A DNA stretch of 64,000 nt from Populus alba. Lineage: Eukaryota; Streptophyta; Magnoliopsida; Malpighiales; Salicaceae. The notes beneath the pieces are model-generated. The model saw only the letters and a program-made list of their open reading frames with translations, made no database searches and had not been told where the DNA came from. This document shows, piece by piece, positions 24,615 to 36,588 of this stretch; the stretch's first letter is position 1; every line of letters starts with the position of its first letter. The stretch covers positions 7,633,501-7,697,500 of the forward strand of contig NC_133289.1 of the NCBI RefSeq assembly GCF_005239225.2. The letters are read 5' to 3'. Both the position numbers and the translations under genes were made by a program.

Positions 24615-25951
24615 GGAACATAGAGTATATATATGAAAAGGCTTCAAATCTCACATTGAAAATATATTATGTTATCCTTTCAAGTTGAAGTATTTAAACT
24701 AAAAAGGTTTTTTATCCCACATTGAAAAAACATGATTTTTTTCTTGGGAACATAGAGTATATATACTAATGGGTTTCATATACTATGTTGTTATTTTAAA
24801 TTGAAATATTTAAACCAAAAAGTTTTTTATCTCACATTTGAAAAAAAAAAAAAAAATTGGGTCTCGTCCGGGTTCGCCCGGGTCCCGGGTCGACCAACCA
24901 GGTAGCCCCGGTTTGGACGGGTTGTTGCCACAGCCAATCTTTTATTAAACCCATACCAGTCCAGCCATCAGGTCGACCGGGTCACCCGCCGGGCCGAGTT
25001 TAATAACAGTGGTTGGTATATACTAATGGAATAATACCGTCGATATATACCAACCAAATTGCTGACGAAATATATACAAATTTAAAAAGAAGAAACCCTT
25101 TGATGACGTGGAATTTTTTCAAACGATGTTACCGACAGAATAAACGAGGAATTCAAATCAGGGTCTACATACAATGACGTGGCCAATTCACCGTTAGAAT
25201 TACCGACAGGTATACCGACAGGTTGTGTCTGTTGGTGATTCCATCGGTAAAAGCCAATATATCCACACTCTACCAACTCTCTCCTCCTCTATTTCTCCTT
25301 CTTCTTCCCCAGCCAAACTCTCCCCTCCCAAACTACAAACAACCACCCACCCCTTAAAAACATCCCCCTCTTCTCAACACACGAACTCATCTTTCTTATA
25401 CTTTTGTACGTGGTCACAACATCTGTTCTCCAATTTATTATGGATTTTATCATTTTTAATAAGTAAATCTATCCTTTTTAATTTTAACATTTAAATGTCA
25501 ATTTTATTAATTTTTATTTTTTAGTATATATATTTATTAACATATGTACTTGTTTTATTGTTATGTGTCAAAGAAACTTGTAGTATGAATGTATAATTTT
25601 GTAGTTGTTATAGTTTGTTTTAGATTTTATCAAATTGTATTTGTATGTAAATTGTTAAAACTTTGTTTGAATTATACCAAATTAGATGTGCTGTGATAAA
25701 ATAAATAATAGCTTGTTTTACAGGTCCATTTTAATTTTTATCAATTCTATTGCGGAGTTGTGATTTTCGTAAATTTATAAATGTATAAATTTATATGGAC
25801 GTTGATAATTGATAATGAATATTTAACATAAGTGCTTTTTTAGTTTGTTGGATAATGTCGGGGCAAACCAATATTTTTGTAAATTTATTTACATAACATA
25901 GCTAATTAATACATGTTGTCATCATAATTTTATAAAAGCTTGATAGAAGTC

Positions 25952-26739
25952 ATGGATGATCATGCATGGATATTTGAGACTCACCTCAAGGATTGTGGAG
26001 GATGGATTATTATAATGGGATTCAGGGTTTTATTAATTTCACAATATCTATTTCGAGGAATTTTTCTGATGGCGGTATTAAGTGTCAATGTAGGAAGTGT
26101 AAAAATAAAAAGTTTCTGCATCCAGAAATTGTAACGATGCATCTTCTAACCAAAGGGTTCATAGAGGATTACATGTGTTGGTATGCACATGAAGAACTAT
26201 TTGTTCCTAATAAGAGCATGGTAGAAAGGGTGGTTGGGTCAACTTCTAGTACTAGCAACGTGCATGAAGTTGTAAATGACAATAGTAATCATTATAGAAA
26301 TATGATTATGAATGCAATGATAATGAATCAAAGTAATGTTAGTTAATGTTCAATCGTAAAAGAAGAATATATTGTGGATGCAACAAGGTTTTTTGATATG
26401 TTGAAAGATTCTGACAAACCAGTATGGGAGGGATGCACAAACCACAGTAAATTATCAGTCGTAGCACAGGTGTTCATCATCAAGTTAGATCACGGGTTGA
26501 GTGAGGCTGATTATGACAAAATTATTGAACGGACGAGAAGCATTTTTCCTGAAGGGAACAAGCTGAAAGAGAACTTCTATGTTGTAAAGTCCATAATGAA
26601 ACCCCTCAGTTTAGAAAACCAGAAAATTGACATGTGCCCTAACTTTTGTATATTATACTACATTGAAAATGCTGAGCTAACTGAGTGCATGACATGTTTG
26701 CATTCCCGTTACAAACCTAGAACTAGAACAAAAAAATAG
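25952..26739 (+). pseudogene. CACTA Tnp2-type transposase, N-terminal fragment, broken
   Basis: The ATG at 25952 starts MDDHAWIF, a usual start for the transposase-associated domain. After about 14 codons the homologous frame shifts by one, to the frame with YYNGIQGFINF, CQCRKCKNKKF and HLLTKGFIEDY, which has the expected Cys pattern. That frame meets a TAA at 26344-26346 and then continues in phase with the Tnp2 N-terminus (DATRFFDMLKD, GCTNHSKLSVVAQVF, DHGLSEADYDKI, MCPNFCILYYIENAELTEC) to a stop at 26739. The catalytic core that should follow is absent. One frameshift, one internal stop and 3' truncation make it inactive. Confidence 0.85.
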
Positions 26740-26740
26740 T

Positions 26741-28319
26741 TAAAAATTATCTATGAAATAGACATAAAACTAAACACATTTCATTGGTGAAACAATAACA
26801 AAACACTACCCAATAGTATATACTAGTCAATTGGGTCGTATTACACCGTGGGTCGGAATAAAATAAAAATAGAGCAAAAATAAAAATATCTCATAAGAAA
26901 AAAGATTTTAACCATGAATTGAACTATATTTTTTATCTAATATTGAGATGAAAACACATTGAATTTACCTAAATTAACTTGGTTTGACCTGCAAAACTCA
27001 TGGGGACAATATTGAAAAAACTAAATGGAAAGCTCAATCCCCAACCCAATGATGAATGACAAAATTGGTAATGAAACAACACTTAATTAAAAAAAAAAAA
27101 AACTAAATGAACTCAAGTCAACAAAACAAACTCATGATACAAGTCATGCACGCCATTAGATTCAATAATTTTTTTTTATCCAAAATATTATTTTCATTTA
27201 ATTATACAAAAACAAAGCACATGAGAATCTTTTTGTATGAAATAACTTTTTTAAAAGGAAGAAAAACAGTGATTGACACATGGCTGAAATAGCAAAAGTA
27301 AAATCATTGATAACAACTGATGAAATTGCATTTTATTTTTAGTTTTGAGTTGAATAAAAAAATAAATCATCAATAACAAATAATGAAATTGTGTTTCTTT
27401 TAAATTAAGGGGCAAAAAAGCATTAAAAAAAAAATAGCCAGGATGCTGCGAATTAACTCGTTCAAACTATGACTCGGCTTATGGACTCAATTGGGTTTAA
27501 TGATTTTTTTAACCCAAATATAAAATTAAAAATTAAAAAAGAAGACAAAAAAGAGTCTAGACGCCTAGGCCTAGCTTCTTCTTTTTTTAATTTCTTAAAT
27601 AGATGAACAACAAAGAAAAAAAAATTAAAGACAATAAAAGACACATTGTCTTTTTTCTGCAGAATTAGTCACTGTAATAAATCTATTAATGACCTCAAAA
27701 AATTGAAATCAACATGAACCAAAAACTTTTCTCGCGAGCAAATCTACTACCTTCAGTAAGGTGAATGAAAAAAAAAACCCAAGTAAAACTCTCTTTATCA
27801 AATAGAACTCTTTAACAATGATATCGATTATTTTTATGGCTGGAATTGTTGCTTATGAAGACTTTCTCTCTCTACACTAGAATCCAGCGAGCTTCTTTCT
27901 TCTCTCGTATAAAAGGATTGCAAAGTAAGGGAAATAAAGTTTGATATTAAAATTAATTTTTTTACATCTAAAGGGACTTATCACATAATAACTAAAAAAG
28001 ATATGAGAACTAAAATGAATTCTTCAAATAAAATTTGAAGCCATCCCCTATTTTTCCACTCTTTCACTTTAATCCTTTATTTTTCAATCCAATCCTTTCT
28101 TTCAAAGGAATCAGCAATTGAGTGCTGATTTGAGCTAAAAAAAAAATATTCAATTGCTCTGTTGATAGGCCTTGCTGTTCCTTCACCTCTTTTTTTTGTT
28201 TTTTTTTTATTTCCTTTTTGCTGTCTTTTCATAAACCATAAAATAATGTCTTAACTAAGATTTTAAGAAGAATTGAAGGGGTCTTTGTCCCAAAAGACGA
28301 GGGGGAGAGAGAGTTGAGG
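26741..28319. other. AT-rich intergenic DNA, repeat-like
   Basis: No gene recognised. Short stretches such as the one around 27440-27520 (with GACTCGGCTTATGG and TTGGGTTTAATG) resemble the edges of old inverted-repeat elements, but paired ends were not found. Confidence 0.4.
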
Positions 28320-28860
28320 ATGTCCAAGAGATTGTTTCGGGGCAAGTCAGGTTATCAACAGAGTGAGCATGATTACTACGGTGAAGCAAACATATAATCA
28401 CGTTGTAAAGCTAGGGAGGGAACCTGCCACACGTCCAAATTTTTATAATACTATGTTGACAGAATATGCTAGTTTTGAGAAAGATGATCATTCCGGAGAA
28501 GGAGCTAAGCGGCCCACGCTTGCACCGGTGGAACTGGAAATGGGAGGAAAACACAGAAAATCCAGTTGAGTGCCATTTGCACTTCGGTGTAGAAGAGAGC
28601 AAACGGATCCAATTATAAACAGCTCAAGTGATTTTCCCTCCTCCAGATGTAGTAAACTCTTTCCCATTACTTATCGTTGAAGTTTTACTCAGATCCTGGG
28701 CTGGCTTCTTCTGTAAAGGAATATAATTTGTTTGATACACATAAGCAACCAAACCAAGAGTATCGGAAAGAATCCATAGCTTCTTATCCGACAGACCGCC
28801 TTGTGCCATGTCCCTGATTAGCACTTGCCACGCTGAGTAGCATCTCTGGTTCGCTCAGTT
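28320..28860. other. Possible gene fragments of unknown origin, both strands
   Basis: This stretch is less AT-rich than its surroundings and holds short frames with gene-like composition. On the plus strand, 28320 starts MSKRLFRGKSGYQ and ends after 25 codons, and 28363-28569 gives a 68-aa frame with YNHVVKLGREPATRPNFYN. On the minus strand, 28624-28860 gives a frame with WQVLIRDMAQGG and LWILSDTLGLVAYVYQ ending in TGA. I recognise none of these families. It may be a captured or decayed exon, or 3' flanking transcript of the PRA1 gene. No function is claimed. Confidence 0.2.
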
Positions 28861-29586
28861 CCAGAATTTCAGTAACTCAAAGTGGTGGGTTGCAATGACA
28901 GGAACGATCTGGTATGAAAAAACTTCACCCCCGGACAACTGATTGATGTAGATCAAGAAGCTACAATTGCATCAGTTGAAAATGGACAATCGGTAGATAA
29001 CAACTCATTTCGATAGAAACTACATCAGACACGTTTCATAACAACATAGAACCCTTGAAATCAAGTTGGGCATTAAGACTTCATCCAAGAATTCTAAATG
29101 CCAACCTTTTTCCCTTTCTTTCTAGGTTTCTTCTAATATGGACTGTTCACTTTACAGAAAGAAGTCCTGACAATTTACATGACATATTGGAGATATGTAA
29201 ACATTAGAAGCCTTAGCCTGAGAATTTCCAGTCCAGTCAGAGAAGATTGCTTTGTAGCAACAGAAACAGCTAAAACCCCAGAATAAAGTGAGCTATGCAA
29301 AGCCCCGAAATGAAGAAATAATCCCTGCACAAAAGCAAACCTGTTGTTACTATGAAAGTTTGTAAATAATTAACATGATAGATAAAAAGCAACTGCTGGC
29401 TTCAGCATTCCCCATGAAAAGGATATTTTACAGTAAAACCACCTCTACAAGCAGCAATGATGGTGGCCTTGAACTAGTAATACGACATTTTTAATGTAGC
29501 AGCAATAATAGCACATTTTTACTTACACATGCAAAGAAAATAAACTCCCCAGATTCAAAGATATGAACACAGGCCACAAGCTCAAG

Positions 29587-31441
29587 CTACAGCTCACTGT
29601 AATTGCGCCAAACTGCACGAAACTCCTCACGAAATGTGTTCAGACGAGCTTTCAGGTTAGGTGTTCGGAAACTTGCATGTAGGATAGTGGCTGAGAAAGA
29701 AAAGGAGAGAATAAAGAAATGAGAACATGAAATTCTAAAGAAAGTGTGAAAGATATGAGCAAGAAAGAAACTAACCGAGAAGTCCAATGGCAAGTGCCCA
29801 TAGAACAGTCAAGAGACCACAGGAGACATACCAAAGGGTGAAACTCACTGCAGAACATGGGAAGTAGAAAGCAAATACAATCAATTACCAGTAAAGGCTA
29901 CCTGGTTCACAACAGTTTTATATTGCTTTGAAAGGGGAAAAAGATGCGGGAAGGTATTAAAGTACCAAAAGAAAATATCATGACAAAGAACCAGCGAGGC
30001 CGACCACATATGTAAATTGCTCTTTTTGCTGATGGTCGTCCACGAATAACAGGTCTGTCAAAGCTAAAAAGTGAATAAAACAGCAAACTAGATGCTACTT
30101 GAAACAATATAAACAAAAGGACCTACGTCAGAGGAGGTCTCATTTTTGCCGCTAAATGTGGAGAGAATTGCCTCACAGTTCTCGTTACCTTCTCACTAAA
30201 AGTACCTGCAAAGCTGTAAAGAAAAATTCTCAACAATCATGAATGGGAAAAAGAAAGCAAGAACAGATGATAACCAAAAGATGCCGATATGCTTGCAAGG
30301 GTGAAACAGCAATGAGAAATGAGAATTAGATAGCAACCAAAAATGTTCCTCACACTTACCAGATCCGGTGTTGCCAATGTGACTAAAAGTACTACATCAA
30401 TAAAGCCTCATGTCTACCATGAAAATCATGGCTGGGAGAAAGGAAATGCCCAGTTGTTTTTGTTAAACCTTAGACATAAGTTTTTATAATAATACTAATA
30501 AGCAAATCCCTAGCCTGTTTCAATATAGGCCCCTTATAAGCTCTACATTCATTCTATAGTACACCAAAATGATGTGGCAAATTTGGATTTGAATTTTGGC
30601 TAAGATATTGGATCTAGTAAAACTAAGGAACTTTGTTATTAGTGATTATGTTGCTCATCATGACTCTTGATCGCAGTGGTAATTCAGAACTACGTTTTGC
30701 AGTGACAAAGGTATTCTGTCTACTTTTCAGGGCAGACAATGGACTGCTGGAATGACACTATAACAAGATATAACCCTTTTACCCAATTTATCTTACCCAA
30801 GCCTTTAACAGGTAGCATTTCATGTCAATTCTATGACACCCTAGAAATATTGATCTCTCTGAGATTAAGTGCACACGCTCATTTCCATAATGACGGGAAA
30901 AATACAAAAATGAATTCCGACACACGCACACAAATAAAGAGGTCCGAAGCAACCTACCTATCATTCATAAATGCAATGGAGAGTGCTGTTAAAAGAGCAG
31001 CGACAATAGCAAGTGGCCTCCTAAGGAATCCCAGTCCTGTAGTAACAATAATATGCAAAATTAGACACAAACAATATTCATAACAGCACCGTCTCCTTCC
31101 TTACCCATAATGAGAACCATCATAATGAAGTAATTCGTCCTGTAACTGCAAACAAATTAAAAAAAAAATTATCTACGACAACAGCAATCGCCATTCAAAT
31201 TAAAGCAAAAAAAATTAAGATTAATAGAAAAAAAAAATGACATGATTATTTGGATAATAGGGATTGAAATGGAGAGAACATACTAGTAGAGATTACATTT
31301 GAGGCGGCTGTTCCATTTGGAGGAGGATTTAGGGAGAGTAAATCTAGAGAAGAACTCAGAAAGAGGTCGAGGTGGAGATGACCAGTCAACTTCTCGAAGC
31401 GCGTCGATCAGATCTTCTGCCGTTACATTTCCCCAATCCAT
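29587..31441 (-). CDS. PRA1 family protein (prenylated Rab acceptor), A-type (7 exons, 209 aa)
   Basis: PRA1 proteins are small four-helix membrane proteins of the ER and Golgi that bind prenylated Rab GTPases and help vesicle traffic. Exons on the minus strand: 31284-31441, 31105-31145, 30958-31036, 30127-30213, 29966-30054, 29776-29847, 29587-29690. All are GT-AG and total 630 nt. The start MDWGNVTAEDLIDALREVDW and the end LNTFREEFRAVWRNYSEL match the A-group of plant PRA1 as I know it. Two hydrophobic double spans flank the conserved loop with PVIRGRPSAKRAIYICGRPRW. The gene looks intact. It lies upstream of, and in the same direction as, nothing related; a tRNA gene begins 247 bp beyond its ATG. 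Confidence 0.93.
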
Positions 31442-31669
31442 TACTATTACAAAACAGTAGAAGGAAAAGTAGCAGTTAAGAAACGAAGATGACGAAGAAA
31501 GGCACTGATTTTTAGGAGATGAAGAGGAAAGTTCGAAAGCTAGAGAGAGGAGAGAGGAGAGAGGAGAGAGATCAATCTTTTTTCTCAAAGTGTTGACGTT
31601 ACGTATGCGTTTTAAGACGCGAGGCAGCCATTGAAATTGATTCTCTCCTTTTCTCCTGTTGAAAAAGGC

Positions 31670-31674
31670 AAAAA
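31670..31674 (-). terminator. Pol III terminator of the tRNA-Val gene
   Basis: Five T residues on the minus strand, 13 bases after the 3' end of the tRNA gene. Confidence 0.6.
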
Positions 31675-31687
31675 TTTATGGCTTAAT

Positions 31688-31761
31688 TGTCTGAGCCCGG
31701 GTTCGAACCGGGGACCTTTAGTGTGTGAGACTAACGTGATAACCAACTACACCACCCAGAC
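31688..31761 (-). tRNA. tRNA-Val (anticodon CAC)
   Basis: On the minus strand the gene begins GTCTGGGTGGTGTAGTTGG and folds as a cloverleaf. The acceptor stem GTCTGGG pairs with CTCAGAC (one G-T) with discriminator A. The anticodon stem TTAGT/ACTAA holds loop CTCACAC, giving anticodon CAC for valine. The T arm contains GGTTCGAACC, which is also a good B box. No intron. CCA is not encoded, as usual for nuclear plant tRNA genes. Confidence 0.95.
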
Positions 31762-32521
31762 GTTTTATTTTGTAGGTTCCTAACCTTATATTTGTACATA
31801 AATATTTGTTAAAAATGGAAAATTTTTTTTTGCCTCCATTTAAAGTCTGGAAAAATTGAAAAAATGTTCTAAGAAGAGTATTTTTCATATTTTAAAAATA
31901 AAAGTAGAGATGAAACTATTTTAAATAATAATTTATACTAGTCTGGGTAGCATTCACTCCCAAATTACCTTAAAATTTATCTATAATAATCATCTGAATT
32001 TTCTATTATTTATGGTACTTTAAGTAAACTATTTTATTTTATGCGATATTGTTAATAAAATGTACACAATTTGTATATTATGGATGTAACCTTTTTGTAT
32101 TCTACTATTGAATTTTCTTTATAAAGCTGGTTATTCAGGTAAAACACAGTTACATTAATGTTATTAACTTCTGTGAAATATAATTTTGATGACATGATAG
32201 CAAATAAAACATGTATGTTTCTGAGGTGCTTTAGGTTTTTTCATGTAAAATCCATAATCCATACAATTGATTAGTCCAAAATACCCTTATTACATTAATA
32301 TATTATAATTATAATTATAAGTATAATTATATAAATATATTGATTGATTTACCTTTTACTATACCCCTAGATGTATTGTTCTCGTCACTAAAACGAAACA
32401 TTGACTGGTAAAAATTCACTTTGATCTTTTGAGTTTTTGTTTTGTTATAACTTGGTCCATGAAATTTCAAGGTTTTATATTTTAGTTCTACAAATTTATT
32501 TTCATCACTTTCCATATCCTG

Positions 32522-32573
<52 letters not shown>

Positions 32574-33884
32574 GCGATGAAAGAAAGAATTTAGTTAGCC
32601 ATGTTGCGAACATAGAAATGAACAATCTTGATATTAGTTGATTTGTCTTAGAGATGGAAATTTAATGATGGTGTTTTCCATCAACGATGGGGGGATTGAT
32701 TGGAACCTGTAAAAAAAATTTAGATTTAGTTATATTTTTTTTTTGGATGCTTTTAGAATGTTTTGGGGTTAGAAATAGATTTGTTTCCCTTTTTTTTTTT
32801 AGTCATAATGCATAATATACAAATTTGATTTATTAGAAGTGTGGTTATGGTTGTTTTTTAAAGTGTTTTTTATTTCAAAATACATCAAAATAATATTTTT
32901 TTATTTTTTAAAAATTATTTTTTATCTCAGTATATCAAAATAATTTAAAAATAAAAAAAATATTAATTTAAAATAAAAAAAATAAAATAAATTTAAATTT
33001 TTTAAAAAATATTTTTAAAACACAAAAATAAACAGAGTCATCCCACACACACGCAAGTTTGATTCAGGCCATGCGCGCCTTACCTTTCCTCTTTTAAGGC
33101 TAGGTGAGTTGATTTCGTACCTTAGGCCCATAAAATTATTTTTTAATTTAAAATAAATTATTATTTAAATTAATAATTACAATTCCATTTATAGTTATAC
33201 CATACTTTTAAAAAATGATATGGCACCTTTTATAATTATATTTGCAATAACGTTTTTTAACAATTATATAAAAGTCTAATATGTAATAAATTATGAAAAA
33301 ATTGCATATGAATATTTAATGAGAATTAAATAGTCTTTGATCCTTTTAACTTTGCCACATAAAAAATTACGAAGACATATTTTTTATATTTTTGCTGAAA
33401 ACTGGCTTGATAAGTTATTTATTGAAAAAAAAACATGTTACTAATAAAAAAGAAATGAGAGTTTCTACTTCTACTATAAATGGTGCAATTTTAGCATGGA
33501 TATAGACTGTGCTCTATGTAAACCATAAAAGCTCAGAGTCGAGAGCAGTTTTTTTCCATGTCACCCATAGGCATCCATTAACACTCACCGAGTTAATTAG
33601 GAGATGAGGATGAAATTCCAGCATTTGTTAGTAGCAAATATAGTTGTGTTCCTGACAAATCATGTTTCGAGCTAGCTTCCATGAAAAACCCAACACAACT
33701 TTCACCCTGTTGGAAAAATAACAGCAGAAAACAAGATGAACAATCTAAGAATTTGTGTTTTAGAAAAATATTTGGTAAAGCTGCAGCTCAATACCAATCA
33801 AACTTCTTTCATTAATTTTGATCTAATTTCTTAACAGATTATTGAAAGACTCGCGAACTTGGCTCTTTAAATTACCCCCAAATC
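31762..33884. other. AT-rich intergenic DNA with microsatellite
   Basis: No gene seen. It contains an (AT)n tract at about 32525-32573 and a MITE at 32841-33040. A 23-codon frame at 33604 (MRMKFQHLLVANIVV...) looks like a signal peptide and may be the displaced start of the receptor-kinase pseudogene that follows. Confidence 0.5.
32841..33040. mobile_element. Short MITE of a type common in Populus
   Basis: About 200 bp. It begins GTGGTTATGGTTGTTTTTTAA and ends with TTTTAAAACACAAAAATAAACAG, imperfect inverted ends around an AT-rich core with ATACATCAAAATAATATT-type motifs. I recall this texture as abundant in poplar; the attribution is from memory. Confidence 0.5.
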
Positions 33885-35945
33885 TCAATTTCAAGGCAGC
33901 AGAGAACGGTAAACAAGAGGAGATTTATTTGCGCCTTGGAACATCCTCTTTAAATTATCTCCCAACGTGGAAATAGTTTCATCTATTTGCAAAACAAAAT
34001 TTATATCCCGCGGTATCAATATTAGTAGGCAAAGAAGGTCAAAACGGATTCCATATAAAATTCTCTTGTGGGTTCTATGGGATGGGACAAAATGCTTATT
34101 GGTTCTCTATTTGGTTCACCAATTCCAAGGACAGGACTGTGGTTTGGATGGCCAACAGAGACAGACCTACCAATGGCCGAGGCTCAAGAGTTTCTCTACG
34201 ATGAGATGGTGCCATGGTCTTGTCCGATGTTGATGGTTCCCTCATATGGGAGACTAACACCACCTCCACTGATGCTAGAATGGCAGAGCTTCTGGATACT
34301 GGTAACCTTGTTATTAAAGGCCCTGGTGGTGAAATTCTATGGCAAAGCTTTGATTCTCCGATTGATACACTTCTTCCAAACCCATAATTTACTAAGAGTA
34401 CAAAGCTGATTGCTAGATTACATGGAGGGTCTTGTGCTTCTGGATATTTTAGTTTCTTTTTTGATAATGATAATGTGCTGAGGTTGAAATATGATGGTTC
34501 TGATATTTCAAGCATATACTGGCCTGTACCTTATTTGACTGTGTTCGAAAATGGTAGAACAAGCTATAATAGTAGCAGAAATGCATGAAACGGGCCATTT
34601 TGTATCTAGTGGTCGGTTCCAGTTCATTGCTTCTGACATGGGTTCGTTAAGGATCAAAAGGAGGCTAACAATGGACTATAATGGGAATCTCAGGCTTTAT
34701 AGCCTGGACAATGACACTGGGTTGTGGTTGACATCATGGGAAGCTCTTTCTCAGCTTTGTAATGTTCATGCAGTTTGTGGGAGAAATGCGATTTGTGTAA
34801 ATACACCAGAGCCTAAGTGTCCATGCCCTCCTGGCTATGAGATCACTGAGCCTGGTAATTGGAATAAAGGCTGCAAGCCTTTGTTTAACGTAACTCTTTT
34901 CCAGTCACAGCAAGTGAAATTTGTGGAGTTGCCGCATGTAGATCACAGGGGATTTGATCTTAATTACACCGAATCCATTTCGATAGACTCCTGCATGAAG
35001 AGCTGCGTGGGGGACTATCGGTGTAAAGCTTTTAACTATAAGCTAACTGGGGAGCGACATTGTTACACGAAAAGTGAGCTTTTCAATGGTTACCAGTCTC
35101 CAAGTTTTGAAGGCAAAATATATCTCTAATTGCCAGCGACTGTTGAGACATCTCAGCTCGCTATTCTTAATGGCACTGACCCCATTTGCCAGTCTGATGA
35201 ATTGGAAACAATGATCGGTTCTCCATCTATGTATAACACCAACACTAAGAGAATAAGATGGGTTTATCTCTATTCATTTGCTTCTGCCATTGGTTTTATT
35301 GAACTTCTCTTTGTAGTCTCAGGTTGGTGGTTTCTTTTCAGAAAGCATGGTGTGCCAGCTTTGGAGGGAGATGGATATCATGTGTATCAAATCGATTTAG
35401 GAGGTTTACTTATGCTGAGCTCAAGAAGGCGACGAATAATTTCAAGGAAGAGCTGGGAAGGGGAGGTTCTGGAACCGTATACAAGGGCATTTTGACAGAT
35501 GAAAGGGTTGTAGCTGTGAAGAGACTGGAAAACATGTACCAAGGGGAGGATGTATTTTGGGCAGAAGTTAGCACAATTAGAAAAATCAATCACATGAACC
35601 TTGTGAGAATGTGGGGATTCTGTTCAGAGGGCAAACACAGACTCCTAGTCTATGAGCACATGGAAAATCAGTCACTGGACAAGCATCTATTCTCCCCAAA
35701 GTTTCTTGAATGGAAAGACAGGTTTGAAGTTGCCTTGGGGACAGCTAAGGGTTTGGCTTATCTTCACCAAGAGCGTCTAGAATGGATTATACATTGTGAT
35801 GTGAAGCCAGGAAATATACTTCTGGACAGTGAATTTGAACCTAAGATTGCAGATTTCGGGTTAGCCAAGCTGTCTCAGAGGGGTAGCAATAGCTCTGACT
35901 TCTCACGAATTCGAGGAACAAAAGGTTACATGGCTCCAGAGTGTA
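33885..35945 (+). pseudogene. G-type lectin receptor-like Ser/Thr kinase (ZmPK1-like) pseudogene, truncated
   Basis: The remains follow the usual order. First a mannose-lectin region (FSCGFYGMGQNAYWFSIWF, VVWMANRDRPTNG, ELLDTGNLV, ILWQSFDSP); then an S-locus/EGF-like Cys region (LCNVHAVCGRNAICVNTP, CPCPPGYE); a PAN-like region (SCMKSCVGDYRCKAFNYK); a transmembrane segment near 35260-35340; and the kinase N-lobe and part of the C-lobe. Kinase features seen: LGRGGSGTVYKG, VVAVKRLEN, IHCDVKPGNILLD, DFG, and GTKGYMAPE. Breaks: TAA near 34384, TGA near 34586 with frame changes nearby, TAA at 35127-35129, and a frame change near 35385. Homology stops right after the APE motif at about 35942, so the last kinase subdomains are missing. 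Confidence 0.88.
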
Positions 35946-36588
35946 GATACCACAATTCAAAACACCACAATACCAAACACATGTAGATACCAAACACATA
36001 TAGATATCAGTATCAGACGTGATCTAGTGACTTTGAAATAACACGAGGGTTGCGATTGGAAACCAATTTACTATTTCTACACAACAAATTAATAAAATGG
36101 CCTGTTAAATTTGAGAACACAAATAATGCATCAACTGGAAATCAACTAAATTGTTTAGTTCAAAACTGGTTTACTTGCAGCACAGTTCGGACTGCTGCCT
36201 GCTTGACTTGTAGCATATGCATCCATCCATCTATAGATATTCTGTGGAAAATAACAAATGCCGCATGGTACAGACGATAACAACATATCTAAAATGTAAA
36301 TTATTAACATCATATGCTTTTTAATTGAAAAAACTACATACTAAAGAAGATTCAGTTCTTTATGATATGATTATTCAAAAGAGAGAATAAATAAATAAAT
36401 GAATAAAAACAGGAAAATATTCGTATAATTCTCCAAGGTGAGTGAACAAAATAAAATAGTCTTCACCCTTGTCCTCCTTGTCACCATAATCTCTAATTCC
36501 CAGCGGTGCAGCAAAGCATTCAACACAGTCACTGGCCAAATCAACTCAGCAAAGGTTTCTCCAAGGAAAAAGGAGCAATTCCAAAAAT
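35946..36588. other. Intergenic DNA after the kinase breakpoint
   Basis: Starts with short repeats of an ACCACAATAC/AACACATGTAGATACC kind just past the breakpoint. No gene recognised. Confidence 0.4.

Larger units (their letters stand above)
14637..25006. mobile_element. Long-TIR element (about 0.9 kb) inside the CACTA, split by an LTR retrotransposon
   Basis: The left end (TTATTAAACCCGGCCCGG...TTGACCCG) pairs with the inverted right end (TTATTAAACTCGGCCCGG...TGACCCGG) over about 30 bp. The interior has degenerate tandem copies of a unit with TCCCACATTGAAAAAACAT and GGAACATAGAATATATA, at 14840-15150 on the left and 24620-24850 on the right of the retrotransposon. No coding sequence. Removing 15152-24614 and one TSD copy rejoins the unit cleanly. 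The superfamily is not assigned; the flanking target duplication is unclear. Confidence 0.65.
14465..26740 (+). mobile_element. CACTA (En/Spm) transposon, 5' part, interrupted by two nested elements
   Basis: The left terminus CACTATTAGAAAATCAACG is a typical plant CACTA end, preceded by ATA as a possible 3-bp target site. It is followed by subterminal motifs of the ACCGAC/GTCGGT type at about 14520-14630. The same motifs resume at 25.02-25.26 kb after the nested insertions, then a pyrimidine-rich leader and a Tnp2-type transposase from 25952. The element without insertions would be about 1.9 kb. No matching right terminus (a TAGTG end) was seen before 28 kb, so the 3' part is deleted. Confidence 0.75.
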
